A stretch of 64,000 nucleotides of DNA from Ulota crispa. Lineage: Eukaryota; Streptophyta; Bryopsida; Orthotrichales; Orthotrichaceae. Both the position numbers and the translations under genes were made by a program. Below are positions 23,403-35,033 of this stretch, piece by piece. The notes under the pieces are model-generated. The model was not told the DNA's origin and did not search any database. It saw nothing but the letters and a program-made list of their open reading frames with translations. Each line of letters starts with the position of its first letter. Within the stretch, counting starts at the first letter, position 1. The stretch spans positions 17,360,001-17,424,000 of the forward strand of contig OY987243.1 in NCBI GenBank assembly GCA_963920765.1, given 5' to 3'.

Positions 23403-23725
23403 TTAACCCTGGAACGCAGATGCGAACATTTTTGTCCGATGGATGCCAGAAAAAAACTGTGTATGATGAAAAAGGCCGTTTTTCATCTTAGTTTTTTAAA
23501 AGGAACAAGCTTAGTGAATGCACTCTTATTTACATGTAATACAAATGTGAGAAGATTCACAAACACGGTATAAGGTCCCATGTTGCCTTTCTTACAATTT
23601 TTATGAGGGTAGCATGTAATGTTGACTTATGCAATTTTTGGAAATAATGTTAAAATGTGTGCGCACTTGTTGTAGCACCATTGTAGTCAACTGTCACGAT
23701 GACAAACCTCACATTAAAGGGTTAA
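23403..23725. mobile_element. TTAA element A2
   Basis: A 323-bp A-family copy between TTAA at 23403-23406 and 23722-23725; ends CCCTGGAACGCAGATGCG and, inverted, CCCTTTAATGTGAGG. Its last TTAA is also the first TTAA of A3. Confidence 0.7.
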
Positions 23726-24101
23726 CACTTAAATGTCCAAGAGGACGTTTATTGTGTTCTTGTCATCAAAAAAACAATTTGTAGGCAAAAGAAAAGCCAT
23801 TTTCCATTTGTTTTTTTAGAAATGATCATACATTCATGATACATTATGGAAGGCAAAAAAAAAACCTCACCAAATACATTCATATTTTTAGGTAACTCAA
23901 ATTGTGAGAAAATCCAAAGACACAATATTATGTGCCACACTGCCCTTCTTTTGATTTTCACAAGGTTAGCATGCACTACTTACTTTTGCAACTATTAGAA
24001 ACCATTTCATAATGAGTGAGCACTTGCCACACCATTGTAAAGCACTATAGAGCTATTGTAGAGAGATGGTCATGGTGACTAGCAGGACATTCAAGGGTTA
24101 A
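23722..24101. mobile_element. TTAA element A3, chained to A2
   Basis: A 380-bp A-family copy sharing TTAA 23722-23725 with A2 and ending at TTAA 24098-24101. The left end CACTTAAATGTCCAAGAGG and the right (inverted CCCTTGAATGTCC) match A1. Non-coding. 24102-24224 is a short spacer. Confidence 0.7.
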
Positions 24102-24224
24102 ACTACATTAGGTGTTTGAAGTTTCTACTAAATACTCATTTCCCAAGCCCACTCGTCAACTCTCTTGCGAAATCCTATGGAGTCAAACATTGGATACACA
24201 ACATTATCATTTGCCTAGCTATGA

Positions 24225-25172
24225 TTGACCCCTAAAGGACCATTGTCCCTTCAGGGTACAAATGGGATTTCGGGCATGTATCTTTGGATAAGCTACTTTG
24301 TGTGATTTTTTGAAACTCTTATTGAAAGTGTGGAATTCAAAGATCTACGTGGGCATCTAGTTTTTTCTTCATTTGGACATCTGACAAAGAAGCTATGCAA
24401 GAGTTTATCAAAGCTAGGGGAGGAGAGGCAGTTCATGCAACCCAAAAAACTTCTTTAAAATTTACATTTTCTAAAAATAACAATTTGGAATTGGTTCTTT
24501 ACAGTTTTTTACACAAGGGAAGCTTTGAATCATTCAATTTTAATCAATGACATGAAATTTATGAAGAGTTTTTGTTTGCAGGCGGTCATGGATTCTCTAC
24601 TCTAAAATAAACTTCAAAGTCCTTTGTTTTACTCAATTTCCAATATTTTGGGAAAAACAATTAAACCAAAGGAAGTACATTGCTTATCACAACATCATAA
24701 CCATTGGGATTTGAATTTTTCATTTCAATAATTAAATTCTTTTATCAACTTAGTGTTTTAATTCATTCTCTACTTCTTTTTACTTAATATTTTTTCACAT
24801 GTGTTATATAGTTCCAGTTGATTTGAAAATTCTCCCACATATACCTAACTGGATCTCCTACATGGAAAATTAAAAGCACAACATTGGGTAGAGCAATCTT
24901 TTTCATGTACAAGAGGTCAAAGGCTTCTAAAACTTACTGAAAGCAAGGAAAAAAACCTTTTCCCTTCATTTCAGATGTAAATATCTCCCTCCTCTCCATC
25001 TAGAATGAGCTGATTTTTTTCCCACATGTACATCTTCTAGTCTAAGGCAAGATCCTATGGTTGGATTTCCAAAAAAATAAAACAAAAAAGTCTACCTTAT
25101 TACTCATACCCTAGAAGTGGCAGTTTTCAGTGATTTTGGCAAAAAGAAAGAGCTTTGTCCTTTCAAGGTTAG
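24225..25172 (+). mobile_element. TTAA element E2
   Basis: A 948-bp copy, near-identical to E1 over the first 780 bp. The left boundary is TTGA (24225-24228) and CCCCTAAAGGACCATTGTCC follows; the right boundary is TTAG (25169-25172). Both deviate by one base from TTAA. It is chained to F1. Confidence 0.8.
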
Positions 25173-25400
25173 CCCCTGAACGGCACCAAAGCCCTTTACA
25201 GTCGTATGTAGGGCCATATATATAGACATATTTGAGCTATTCTGAGGGCTTTCCAAATTTTTTATGCACCCCCCCATCATACAACCCTTCAATATGTATG
25301 GTTGTAACACTTAATTTCTAGCTAATTCAAACTCCTAAATAATGGTTGCAACCATATTTGGTACCATATCTCCAGAGCCCATGTGACGTTTAGGGGTTAA
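25169..25400. mobile_element. TTAA element F1, chained
   Basis: A 232-bp element between TTAG 25169-25172 (shared with E2) and TTAA 25397-25400 (shared with G1). Ends CCCCTGAACGGCACC and, inverted, CCCCTAAACGTCACATGGG. Its core matches no other copy in the window. Confidence 0.65.
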
Positions 25401-25653
25401 CCCCTAAATGTTTGAGCGTGCCGCTCCGACCAATACAATATGGGGAATTTTCGTTGTATTTGGAATGGATCCACACATTTACTACATGTGAGACCAACAA
25501 TGAACTTGGAGAATAGATCAATGGGGTTCTAGTGAGCTACTTGAGATCCAAAATTAAGATTTCTTGAGATCCAAAATTAAAATTTCTTATTGGTAGCAAA
25601 TGACAATTATACGTCAGCATATATATTATGCCCTATGGGCATTTAAGGGTTAA
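25397..25653 (-). mobile_element. TTAA element G1, chained
   Basis: A 257-bp G-family copy, TTAA at 25397-25400 and 25650-25653. It has an internal 23-bp direct duplication around TTTCTTGAGATCCAAAATTAA (about 25540-25590) absent from G2 and G3. Confidence 0.75.
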
Positions 25654-25746
25654 AGAAGGGCAACTACTTTTCCTTTTCCCCAAAAATTGGCAGTATTATG
25701 AGCTTATCCAATGTCTAGTTTGAAAGACCAGGGGAAGGAAACAATA

Positions 25747-26347
25747 AGGTAGCAGCATCCATAAGCATTGTGTCCCCATGGTCGTCACCTGACAGTGGCA
25801 GGGGGTAATCAATAAAAAAGCAAATGGTTGTGGGTGATTAGCATGAGGTTTTGAGTACCCATCTCACTATTTAACCCCTGAGTGCCCTACAGCCCCAAAT
25901 ATTGCCTCTCACAATTGAAAAAGTTTTATGTTTGACTATTATAATCTTTTCATCAATATAGTCAAATCATGTGTCCTATTTTCCTATACTTTTGTACCTA
26001 TATCCCCTATCAATCAATGTGGTTGGATTTTATGGATCTCATTTGTCATGACAAATTAGTTGGATTGAGTGTGACTAGGTCTGCATTTTGGTGAATATGG
26101 CCTGGGCGTGCAGGTGTTGAGAACCAACAAGCCTTGTTTTTAGCATCTCTTACACATGGTTCTTACAATTTCAGTGATTTTGGACTTTGAAAAATCTTTG
26201 TAAACAAATATTTGTAATTGAAACCTTAAAATTGATGTCAATATTTTTGGTTTCCACTTCCTAACTTACAGTATTTTTTTCAAAAGTTAGTCAATTGTTT
26301 TACCTACTCCAAAACCGTAATTTCCACGCTTATGGGTGCGCCTACCT
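25747..26347 (+). mobile_element. AGGT-ended element J3
   Basis: TA at 25745-25746 and 26348-26349; ends AGGTAGCAGCATCCATAAGC and, inverted, AGGTAGGCGCACCCATAAGC. Interrupted by N2; without it the length is about 350 bp, like J2 and J4. Confidence 0.75.
25871..26120. mobile_element. TTAA element N2, nested in J3
   Basis: A 250-bp element between TTAA 25871-25874 and TTGA 26117-26120, ends CCCCTGAGTGCCC and, inverted, CACCTGCACGCCCAGG. J4 reads CTCACTATTTAAGAACCAAC at the same point without insertion. It is related to N1 (37953) by ends and by the ATGAATATGGC(C/A)TGGGCG-like right border. Confidence 0.75.
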
Positions 26348-26655
26348 TACTTGGGATACGTGTGTGCTACAGACAATATAGTCAACCTAGGAAGAAAATA
26401 CCGGCAAAGTACCGGCATGCACTAGAATTCTGTACTTTTGATACCTTGATAGCTAGGCCTAGCTCATAACATAGCATGCTTAAGAAAATAGTTGGGTAGA
26501 GACCGTAGAGCTACAGGGCTGAGATTGTTGCTACTTTGGCGCTTACCCAAAATCCTCAAAAGTTGTTGCCATAACTTGTTTTGCTCCAAGAGCCAATATC
26601 CATGCTGCATCTGAACTGGAGAAATGCAAAAACTACAACGGAGTAATAGAGCCAG

Positions 26656-26892
26656 CACCATATTCGTTAATTTGGGAAAAACAGTACATTTTGGACTTTC
26701 AAATTTTGATATGAAAATTTTAGGTGGCCTCCTAAAACCTACACGTGTCCTCACTTGAAAGGAAGAATTTATGAGAGAAAAAATCTTATTGGATCAGATT
26801 GATACCTTTGAATTTGGTTTAAAGCAACTTTTTGGGTTTAAGGTGGAGTACAAAGCAAGACACCTATTTTTCCCAAATTAACGAATATGGTG
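26656..26892. mobile_element. MITE D2
   Basis: Ends CACCATATTCGTTAATTTGG and, inverted, CACCATATTCGTTAATTTGG, near identical over 25 bp; the inner TTTAAGGTGGAGTACAAA is shared with D1. Target duplication not clear here. The flanks (26350-26655, 26893-27268) show no gene. Confidence 0.7.
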
Positions 26893-27268
26893 TTACCCAT
26901 GCTATAATATTGTGCTAAAAAAACAGTAGAATTGGAACTTAAACACGGTGTTTCAACAATTTTATTGCTAGAAGCTCGTGAATTTGGGCTACGGGTTTTC
27001 TAAGGAAGTTTGCCCTAAGTTTCACAATGATACAAACTTGACATACCAATTTCCATTCCTGTATTTTATTGGAAGTATTAGCAAGTAGCTTAGCACGACT
27101 TGGCTACATATCTATGCTACGTAGTCACTAATCTTTGAATACAAATGGGATTTTCTACCATTACCTATAATTTACATTTGAAGTGGTATGAAATCTTGTG
27201 TGTTAGCATTGCAAAAAATTCATAAATAGTGATGAAAAATTGGACCTCAATTGGATTTACTCTTGTGT

Positions 27269-27502
27269 TTAACCCTTAAATGACCATAGGGCATAGTATA
27301 TACGCTGACGTATAATTGTCATTTGCTACCAATAAGAAATTTTAATTTGGGATTTCAAGTAGCTCACTAGAATCCCATTGATCTATTCTCCAAATTATTT
27401 GTTGGTCTCAAATGTAGCAGAAGTGTGGATCCATTCCAAATACAAGAAAGATACCCCGTATAGTACCAGTTGCAAAGGGCCTTTCAGTCCTTTAAGGGTT
27501 GA
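27269..27502 (+). mobile_element. TTAA element G3, reversed relative to G2
   Basis: A 234-bp G-family copy between TTAA 27269-27272 and TTGA 27499-27502, with left end CCCTTAAATGACCATAGGGC. It aligns with the complement of G1 and G2. 27503-28380 beyond it is gene-free, with only weak open frames. Confidence 0.75.
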
Positions 27503-28382
27503 GGATCTCCACAATTCTATTCATCTTTCAAAATATGCACTCCTACAGTACATGAATTAAGATGCTTGTACTAATAAAAGTTGATATTGTCTACCTTTTT
27601 AAAATCATAGCCAGTTTTCTATCCACAGTACATACTTGGGAGAAAAAATAAATGGGCAAATAAACCTTGAGAATAAAATATTTGTGAAACTACATATTTG
27701 GTGCCCCATGCCATTTTCTTCAGTTTTCAATCAAGAATTCATAATAGCTTAGAATAGTAAACACGGTGGTTTTGAGTTTTGAATTTGTACCATAATTAAA
27801 AAGCCAATCGTAAGGTTCAAAGCGCATCTTTTTCAAATGTTTGTTAAGAGTATGAAGCAACATACAAAGAGAACCAACCTTTAGTTACATGCTAGCTAAT
27901 TTTTTGACAATTATCTAAACAAAATGAAAGATGGTGGATGCACTCCCACTTGTAAAAACATGGTTTGGAGAAATCAACCGAGTCACTTAGGACTTAACCT
28001 TGTGGGTGTTATACCAAATTTGTACTTGGTAATGAGGAATAGGTTGAATAGAATTAAAAAATATTGGAAACTAACCTATGAACTTGTTTATGGTAGGGAA
28101 ATTTCCTAACCCTCATAACAACAAACAACAAACTTATAAGCATGTGAAAAGAACGAACCTTGGTCTTTTGGGGTTAAAATACAAACAAACTCATATACAA
28201 TGGTATTGCCACAACCCTTATTTTTCAAAAAATCCCTTCCAATCAATGACCGTGTTTAGATGAATCAACCCCTTCTAACATGCCAAGCAAGCAAGTGGGA
28301 TGAAAAAGCTGGGGTTGTGCAAATTTAAAGCAATAAGTTACTCTTTAAGGCTAAAAGAGGAAGATTGAAGGTAAAACTTATA

Positions 28383-28754
28383 AGGTAGCCGCACCCATGG
28401 GCGTGACGTCCCCATGGGCGTCACTAACAAAGCCGTGATGGTTATGGGTACTTAAGTGATATTTATGAGTGACAAAGTGATGGTTGTGGGTGATTCCATG
28501 ACGGTTTTTAGTACCCATCTCACTATTTAAGAACCAACAAGCCTTGTGATTAGCATCTCTTACACATGGTTCCTATAACTTCAGTGATTTTAGACTTTCA
28601 AAAATCTTTATGAACAAATGCTTGCAATTGGAACCTTGAAATTGATGCCAATATTTTTGGTTTCCACTTCCTAACTTATAGTATTTTTCAAAGGTAGTCA
28701 ATTGTTTTACCTACTCCAAAACCCTTATTTCCATGCTTATGGGTGCACCTACCT
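28383..28754 (+). mobile_element. AGGT-ended element J4
   Basis: A 372-bp uninterrupted J copy, TA at 28381-28382 and 28755-28756; ends AGGTAGCCGCACCCATGGGC and, inverted, AGGTAGGTGCACCCATAAGC. It lies immediately upstream of a broken hAT transposase fragment and may have inserted into it. Confidence 0.8.
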
Positions 28755-28756
28755 TA

Positions 28757-29160
28757 CTTCTCTTGTTGAAATTCCAGGTATCCAACAAAGTATTTGTGGC
28801 TCTGATCTTCAAGCCACCAGAAAGTAGCTTGAAATTAGGAATTTGTGGGGCATAAATATTTGGAGCCATAATCTTCAAAACTGCTATTCTCACCTCCTCA
28901 ATTTGACTGAATTGGGCAAAGTTCAATGTAATAATACTAGTGCTTGTGAACGGGCATTCTCTATCCAAAATTTGATAAAAACAAGGGTAGGATCAACTTG
29001 CATTGAAGAATTTAGAAGCAACGTTAATTATTGCTTTAGAGGGACCAAATGAAAACTTTGACAATAGAACTCTTGATGCAATTCCTCTTTGAAAAAATGG
29101 CGTCAAGTTTAGATATCTGTACTCTAATTTGGAAGCATATTTGACCTCAAGTTCAAATGA
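28757..29160 (+). pseudogene. hAT transposase C-terminal fragment (broken)
   Basis: The frame at 28843-29052 encodes NNTSACERAFSIQNLIKTR, the conserved core of the hAT C-terminal dimerisation domain (usual form SAACERxFSxxxxIxxxxRNRL). A different frame then continues it with ALEGPNENFDNRTLDAIPL and, after a stop, a stretch ending in YLYSNLEAYLTS, so at least one frameshift and one stop separate the parts. The catalytic core, zinc finger and start are absent. This is the only trace of transposase coding in the window, and hAT elements make 8-bp duplications, so it cannot have mobilised the TTAA or TA families. Confidence 0.75.
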
Positions 29161-29950
29161 TAGTTGTAAATAACTTTTTGAGAAAGCTTCATGTATCAAA
29201 ATTCGATTTGCATGTCCCTTTGATGTACTAAACAAGCTTCAAAAAAAGTGTGATCTTTCAACTTGGGATCCTAACATTTGTTGAAGGCTTAAATCTTTGT
29301 ATCTAGGACAATGGAGCTTGGTCTTTATCAAATTCAGACAAGGATCTTTGAGCATTAGATTTCAACAATAAACCTTAAAATTCAATACAGCACACTAAGA
29401 TTTGGATTTTCACCAAACCAATTTTTTAAATTAGGAATAAATTTAAACGCAGAACATTTAAGAAGTTACTGAAAGACCAAGAAAAACATATCTCAGATAC
29501 AACTGATTAGAAAGGGAAAAAAAACCCCAGTGAACTCAAATAGAAGAGGAAGTTCACCGAGTTTCATAAAAAAATCCCCAGACTGTGAGTATGAAATAGG
29601 CAAGCTGATGTAGGGGTTTTCCAGAATATAATTGTAGATCTCGCACAGAACACCGTGTGGTGTGGATCATTTGCGTGTTCCCGGGGGACCTTTGAAAAGG
29701 ACAAAAGGAGGAGTTAAGGATTTTGCTAGAAACAAGGCGAGACTCGAGAGCAACGAGTGAATTTACTGGTTGGACTTGGATCAGTCTCTCACGGAAGAAC
29801 CCAAAGCGCCCCCTCACATGTCCTGTAAGTTACTCCTGTTCACTTCAATATCAATATCCACGGGATGGTCCAAACTTGGAGCGGGCTTTGCATGTGGCGA
29901 CCACGTTGGCCGAAGGGCCCAGACATTTCACAGGGGTTGGTAAGTTACTG
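29161..29950. other. Gene-free stretch with a GC-richer patch
   Basis: 29600-29950 is clearly less AT-rich than its surroundings and is open on both strands for about 90 codons (29554-29817 minus, 29723-30001 plus). Neither frame resembles a known protein. B1 is inserted at its right edge. It could be remnant coding sequence. Confidence 0.3.
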
Positions 29951-30602
29951 TTAACCCCTAAATGCCCAAGGCACCCAATTTGGGTGTTTGCAAAACTTTG
30001 AAGACAAATAAATCCTTATCAAATCACTGTTTTTGGTATTTTCTTTGACTACAAGTTTATTTTGAAGTTTATTTTCAACTCCAAAAATCTGATTTAAGAA
30101 ATGAATATTGATGATTTTTCTACTCAAGATTTTGTACAAGGGTGTCCACTGCAATCTTGAGTTTTCTAGTGTTTGAAGATCTTGAAAATGAGCCTCAAAT
30201 ACACTAGAGCTTGGAGAAAAATCTGCATTAGCAATCCATTTAAAAAAATTACATGAGTAGATTTTGGATGCTGTAAATTGACTAAAGTTAAGCATGTAAC
30301 AAACTTAAACCTCATATTTTTTTGACGACCAAATTTTTAGATTTGACATGTGAAATGATGATTAGAAGGCTTCAAGTCACTTTTGCAGTTTTAACACCCT
30401 CATATTCAAACATTATAATCTTTCAAACTATAAGTGATATTTTTGTGTTTTCTTTTTCCATGTAATCTCTAACATGTCAAGTTCAGATTTGTACGATTGC
30501 AGTTTAAAAAAACTTGATGAGATTTATGAAAAGGTTGATTGATTTTTCACTTTCTTGATAATGCCAAGAAATTTAGAAAAGCCTTGGGCATTTAGGGGTT
30601 AA
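29951..30602 (-). mobile_element. TTAA element B1, complete
   Basis: A 652-bp element with TTAA at 29951-29954 and 30599-30602 and matching 16-bp ends CCCCTAAATGCCCAAG on both sides, the cleanest ends of any TTAA element here. It is the uninterrupted reference for B2. Non-coding. Confidence 0.85.
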
Positions 30603-30778
30603 ACCATATTTCTCCCACTGTCACAAACCACATTTCCATGTGAAGAGGGAGAGGTGAGAGGATAAGTGAAGGAGTAAGATTGCTTTTGTTGTTGAAAGAA
30701 ATTTGAAATGTGCCATTATTCAAAATATATCGCCATCAAATTTTTTTCTACATCCCATAAGAGGATTCATTATTTATA

Positions 30779-31090
30779 GGGAAAATTTCATGGATACCCC
30801 TAAAGTTTGCCATATTTTCATAGATATCCCTATTTTTTCAGAAATTTCACAAATACCCTTGGAGCAATATTTTCAGGTGTTTATTTTGTTGTGCATGCCA
30901 TTTTCTTTCATCCTTTATGCACACACTTAACAAGAAAGAAGTAATGTACACACAAAGGGAGAAGAAAGTGACATACACAACAAAACAAATTCCTGCAAAT
31001 TTTGGTCCAAGAGTATTTGTGAAATTTCTGAAAAAGCAAGGGTATCTGTGAAAATATGGCAAACTTCAGGGGTATCCATGAAATCTTCCC
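30779..31090. mobile_element. Mutator-like MITE, 9-bp duplication
   Basis: A 312-bp element with ends GGGAAAATTTCATGGATACC and, inverted, GGGAAGATTTCATGGATACC; complementarity continues about 75 bp. It is flanked by an exact 9-bp direct repeat, TTATTTATA (30770-30778 and 31091-31099). A G-starting long inverted repeat with a 9-bp duplication is the signature of Mutator-like elements. Non-coding. Confidence 0.85.
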
Positions 31091-31099
31091 TTATTTATA

Positions 31100-31715
31100 T
31101 TAGACTAGTGATTTGCTGTTGGAAGTGTCTTGATAAAACCTTTTAATATTGTTACCGGACACTGCTTAAAATTGGTGACCTTCTAGTGCATGTAAAATTC
31201 AATTACCAAATTTTGACCAAATTCTCAATCGACACTAACCTTTTTTTTTCTATATTATAGGTCAATTTTGCTTACCAAGTTTTGACCAAGTTCTTGATCA
31301 ACACAAACTGCTTAAAGTACAAGTTTGTTCTTAAATCATGTTCGTTCAAAGTTTGATGGGATTTTTTTTGGTTTCACTTAGCCACACCTTCATGCACCAA
31401 AAACTGCCACTATTTGATTTCACCTATAGTTGCAAAGGAAGAATTAAACATATTATAAAAGAAAAAACATTGTAAACTTTTGCCAAACTTATTTAATTTG
31501 ATTCACCTACAAAGTATGCCACATGAGCGTGCAATATAGTACAATTTATTCCGTGGGTGACAAATGCCATCTTTGAAATTAGTTTTGGAAAATTGCAAAC
31601 ATATGACATGTCATTATAACCAAATATTGACTAAAACTATAACCGTCGTAATGAATTGATACATTATTTTTAGAACTTAAATGCTTTAAAATTTGGAAAT
31701 ATTCGAAATAATGTC
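31100..31715. other. Gene-free spacer
   Basis: No supported gene. A short local duplication is visible near 31195 and 31265 (ACCAARTTTTGACCAARTTC). Confidence 0.45.
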
Positions 31716-32657
31716 TTGATCCCTAAAGGACCATTGTCCCTTTAGGGGATAAATGGGATTTTGAGCATGTACTTTTGAATAAGTTACTTTGTGTGATTTT
31801 TGAAACTTTTATTGAAAGTGAGGAATTCAAAGATCTATGTGGGCATCTAGTTTTTTTTTCATTTTGACATTTGACATAGAAGCTATGCAAGAATTTATCA
31901 AAGCTAGGGGAGGAGGGGCAGTTTGGCAGCCCACAAAACTTTTTTGAAAATTATTATTTTTTTAAATGAAAATTTGGAATCAGTTCTTTAGATTTTTTTA
32001 TACTTGAGAAGCTTTGAATCATTCAATTTCGATTAATGACATGAAAGTTATGAGGATTTTTGTTTGCGGGCAATTATGGATTCTCCACTCTAAAATAAAC
32101 TTTGAAGTCCTTTGTTTTACTCAATTTCCAATATTTTGGGAAAAACAATTAAACCAAAGGAAGTAGACTTTTATCACAACATTATAACCATTGGGATTTG
32201 CATTTTTTGTTTCAATAATAAAATTCTTAACAATTTAGTGTGTTGAGACTCATTCTCTACTTCTTTTTACTTACTATTTTTTTCCCATGTGTTGTATAGT
32301 TCCAATTGATTTGAAAATTCTCCCACATATACCTAACTGGATCTCCTACATGGAAAATTAAAAGCACAACATTGGGTAGAGCAATTTTTGTAATGTAAGA
32401 GTGGTTAAAGGCTTCTTAAATTTACGAAAAGCAGGGAAGGAAAACTTTTCCCTTCACTTTAGATGTAAATATCTCCTTCCTCTCCATCTAGAATGAGTTG
32501 ATTTTTTCCCAGAAGTACCTCTTCTAGTCTAAGGCAAGATCCTAAGGTTGGATTTCCAAAAAATAAAATAAAAAAGTCTACCTTATTACTCATACCCTAG
32601 AAGTGGTAGTTTTCAAGGATTTTGGCAAAAAAGAGGGCTTGGTCCTTTAGGGGTTAA
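31716..32657 (+). mobile_element. TTAA element E4
   Basis: A 942-bp E copy; left boundary TTGA (31716-31719) then TCCCTAAAGGACCATTGTCC, right boundary CCTTTAGGGG then TTAA (32654-32657). Alignable with E1 over its whole length. Non-coding. Confidence 0.8.
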
Positions 32658-32727
32658 TTGAATGAGTGAGTTTTGCATTACACTGAAAAGCAACTCTTCA
32701 TATTAGGTACAATTTTGAATTGTGCCT

Positions 32728-33687
32728 TTAACCCCTAAAGGACCAACTGTCCCCTCAAGGGACAAATGGATTTCGGGCATGTACCTATAGCTAATCTACT
32801 TTTTGTGATTTTTTGAAACTTTTATTAAAGGTGGGCAATTCAAAGATCTATGTGGGCATCTAAATTTTTCTTCATTTTGACATTTACTGAAGAAATTATG
32901 CATTAATTTTTGAAAAAGGGCAAGAGCAGGTAGCCCAAAAAAAAATTCCAAATTGTATTTTTTAAAAATAAAAATCTGAAATTGGTTCTTTAGATTTTTA
33001 TATACGTGGACATTTTTGGATCATTCAATTTTGATAGATGAGATGAAAGTTATGAGAAGTTTTAGTTTGCAGATAGGTATGGCACTCCCAAACCTCCATT
33101 CCTTTTCCCCTTTGTAAAACTTGTTGCTTTACTTTTTTGAGCTCTTTGTGTATTTGTTTTTTGACTTTTTTTTTTTTGCAAGTTGTAGTAGACTAAGATT
33201 CCTTGGTTTTCACCATTTGGATCAAAGTAATTTGGGTTTTTGAATTTTACATAAATCCTCCAATTTTGCCTAGTTTATATGCAAATTTCATGACCTTATG
33301 GCATTGTAGGATTTTACAAAGTATGATCCACATCTCCATTTCATTTGGAAATTCTCCCACATTTACCTAACTTGGTCTTCTACATGGGAAAAATAAACCT
33401 CAACTTTGCGTAGAGCAATTTTTTTGATATAGGAGCCGTCAAAGGCTTCTGAAATTTTTGGGCAGTAGGGAAAAAAACTCTTGTTTTCACTTCAAATGTA
33501 AATATCTCACTCCTCTACAACTAGAATGAGCTGATTTTTTTCCCACAAGTACCTCCCATAGTTTAGGGCGAGATTTTACGGTTAAATTTTCAAAAAAATC
33601 TTTTTTCCCACCTTTCTACTCATTCTTCCAAAAGTGGAAATTTTTAGTGATTTCAAAGAAAAAAGGACTTGATCCTTTAGGAGTTGA
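32728..33687 (+). mobile_element. TTAA element E5
   Basis: A 960-bp E copy of a different subfamily from E1/E2 (its middle, for example TTGTTGCTTTACTTTTTTGA, matches E7 at 60632). TTAA at 32728-32731; the right border is TTGA (33684-33687). Only 70 bp from E4. Confidence 0.8.
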
Positions 33688-33728
33688 ACATCATTTTGTT
33701 ACTACTCAATCACCTGCAAAAAAAGTAG

Positions 33729-33845
33729 AACACCATATTCATTAATTGAAAATTTTGTAACATTCGGGTTTAAGGTGGCCAACTTAAACCGGCCATTAGG
33801 GTACAACTTGGGAATCTGGTTTCCCAATTGAATGGATATGGTGTT
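33729..33845. mobile_element. MITE D3, short copy
   Basis: A 117-bp deleted D copy, ends AACACCATATTCATTAATTG and GATATGGTGTT, flanked by GTAG and ATAG (one mismatch to a 4-bp duplication). The sequence to 34283 shows nothing recognisable. Confidence 0.6.
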
Positions 33846-34286
33846 ATAGACAATTAAAGATGCCATGCTTAATTAGTCTAATTCAAAGTCAGGAAATAGA
33901 AACTATGTCACAAGGCAAACCAAAACTGGAACTTTCAACCAATCTATGATCTTTACAAATTGTATAGGGATATGCCTTGATAGGAGGCTAGTTTGTGCTT
34001 GATAATTTCAATTTTAGAGAATGTGTATAACATTGGAGTATAACTTAATTACTACGGCCATGTATAATCTAGATTTTCCTGAATAATCTAAAAATAGTAA
34101 GTTAAATATGATGTTACAGTTGCAAGTATCTACCCATGACAGTTTCAGGTCAAATTGGTACTATTTCACAGGGCCTTCTCTGAAGTAACTCATTTGGGTA
34201 TCTCCACCATACAGTGTTTCCTGAAGAAAAATCATGGAAAGAGCCAGCGGAGCCAAGTTTGCAGAGCAAAATTGAGCATTCACTTA

Positions 34287-34705
34287 GGGCATCCCCAATG
34301 CAGCCGTAATAGAGGTAGGCAAAATCCTATCAGATTGTGTGTCATACTGCGTCACATGTAGAGTAGGGGTATTTCTCCAATGCAGTAGCCCTAATGTACA
34401 CAAGCTCTGACATTCACTAAACATGAGTTTTTAATAGTTTATGTTTTTTTTAAGTGCTTATGTGTGCCTGATTCATGTCAAAAGTATCTGAAATTCTCTG
34501 AAATTGCGTCAGTGTCAGAGCTGGGGTGGTATGGAGGACTCTCCAAATAGTGAAAATTTGCAAGGGAGGGGCTCTTATGTGGGGAGCCTTGAAAAATGCA
34601 GTATGGTTTACCTGCTTCATCGGAGCCCATATTTTTGCTCAAGTCTGGTTTAAACCACTGCACAAGCTTTTGCCTGCCTCTATTACGGCTGCATTGGGGA
34701 TGCCC
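34287..34705. mobile_element. PIF/Harbinger-like MITE T
   Basis: A 419-bp element with inverted ends near-identical over about 38 bp, starting GGGCATCCCCAATGCAGCCG, flanked by TTA at 34284-34286 and 34706-34708. A 3-bp TTA duplication with a GGG start fits PIF/Harbinger (Tourist-like) MITEs. Its right TTA is also the left TTA of U. Short open frames inside are not significant. Confidence 0.8.
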
Positions 34706-35033
34706 TTAGGCCCGCTTTACATATGGAGGCTGGGCCATCTGACTGCGTCAGAGGCCACTAATCTTGCCCTCTGATTGGACAAAGAGTTGAAATCAGCCCC
34801 AAGGCCCTTACACCTAGTGACAGGGCCAATTTGGTGGAATGAATTTTTTATTCAACAAAGACAAGATCTGACATGGCTTGAGCTCTGTGAATTGGGTGCA
34901 CCAAAAATGGGAGGCCAATTCTTGGCCTTGGGGCCAATGTTAAGTTTCATTAAAAAAATATTTTTTTCATAAAATATTAAATTTTCTCCAATAGAATCCG
35001 TTATACCAGAAGCCCGGGCCACGAGAGAAGCCA

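Noticed and set aside
29723-30001. 92-codon plus-strand frame
   Set aside because: It runs into element B1 at its end and resembles no known protein; kept only as a GC-rich patch.
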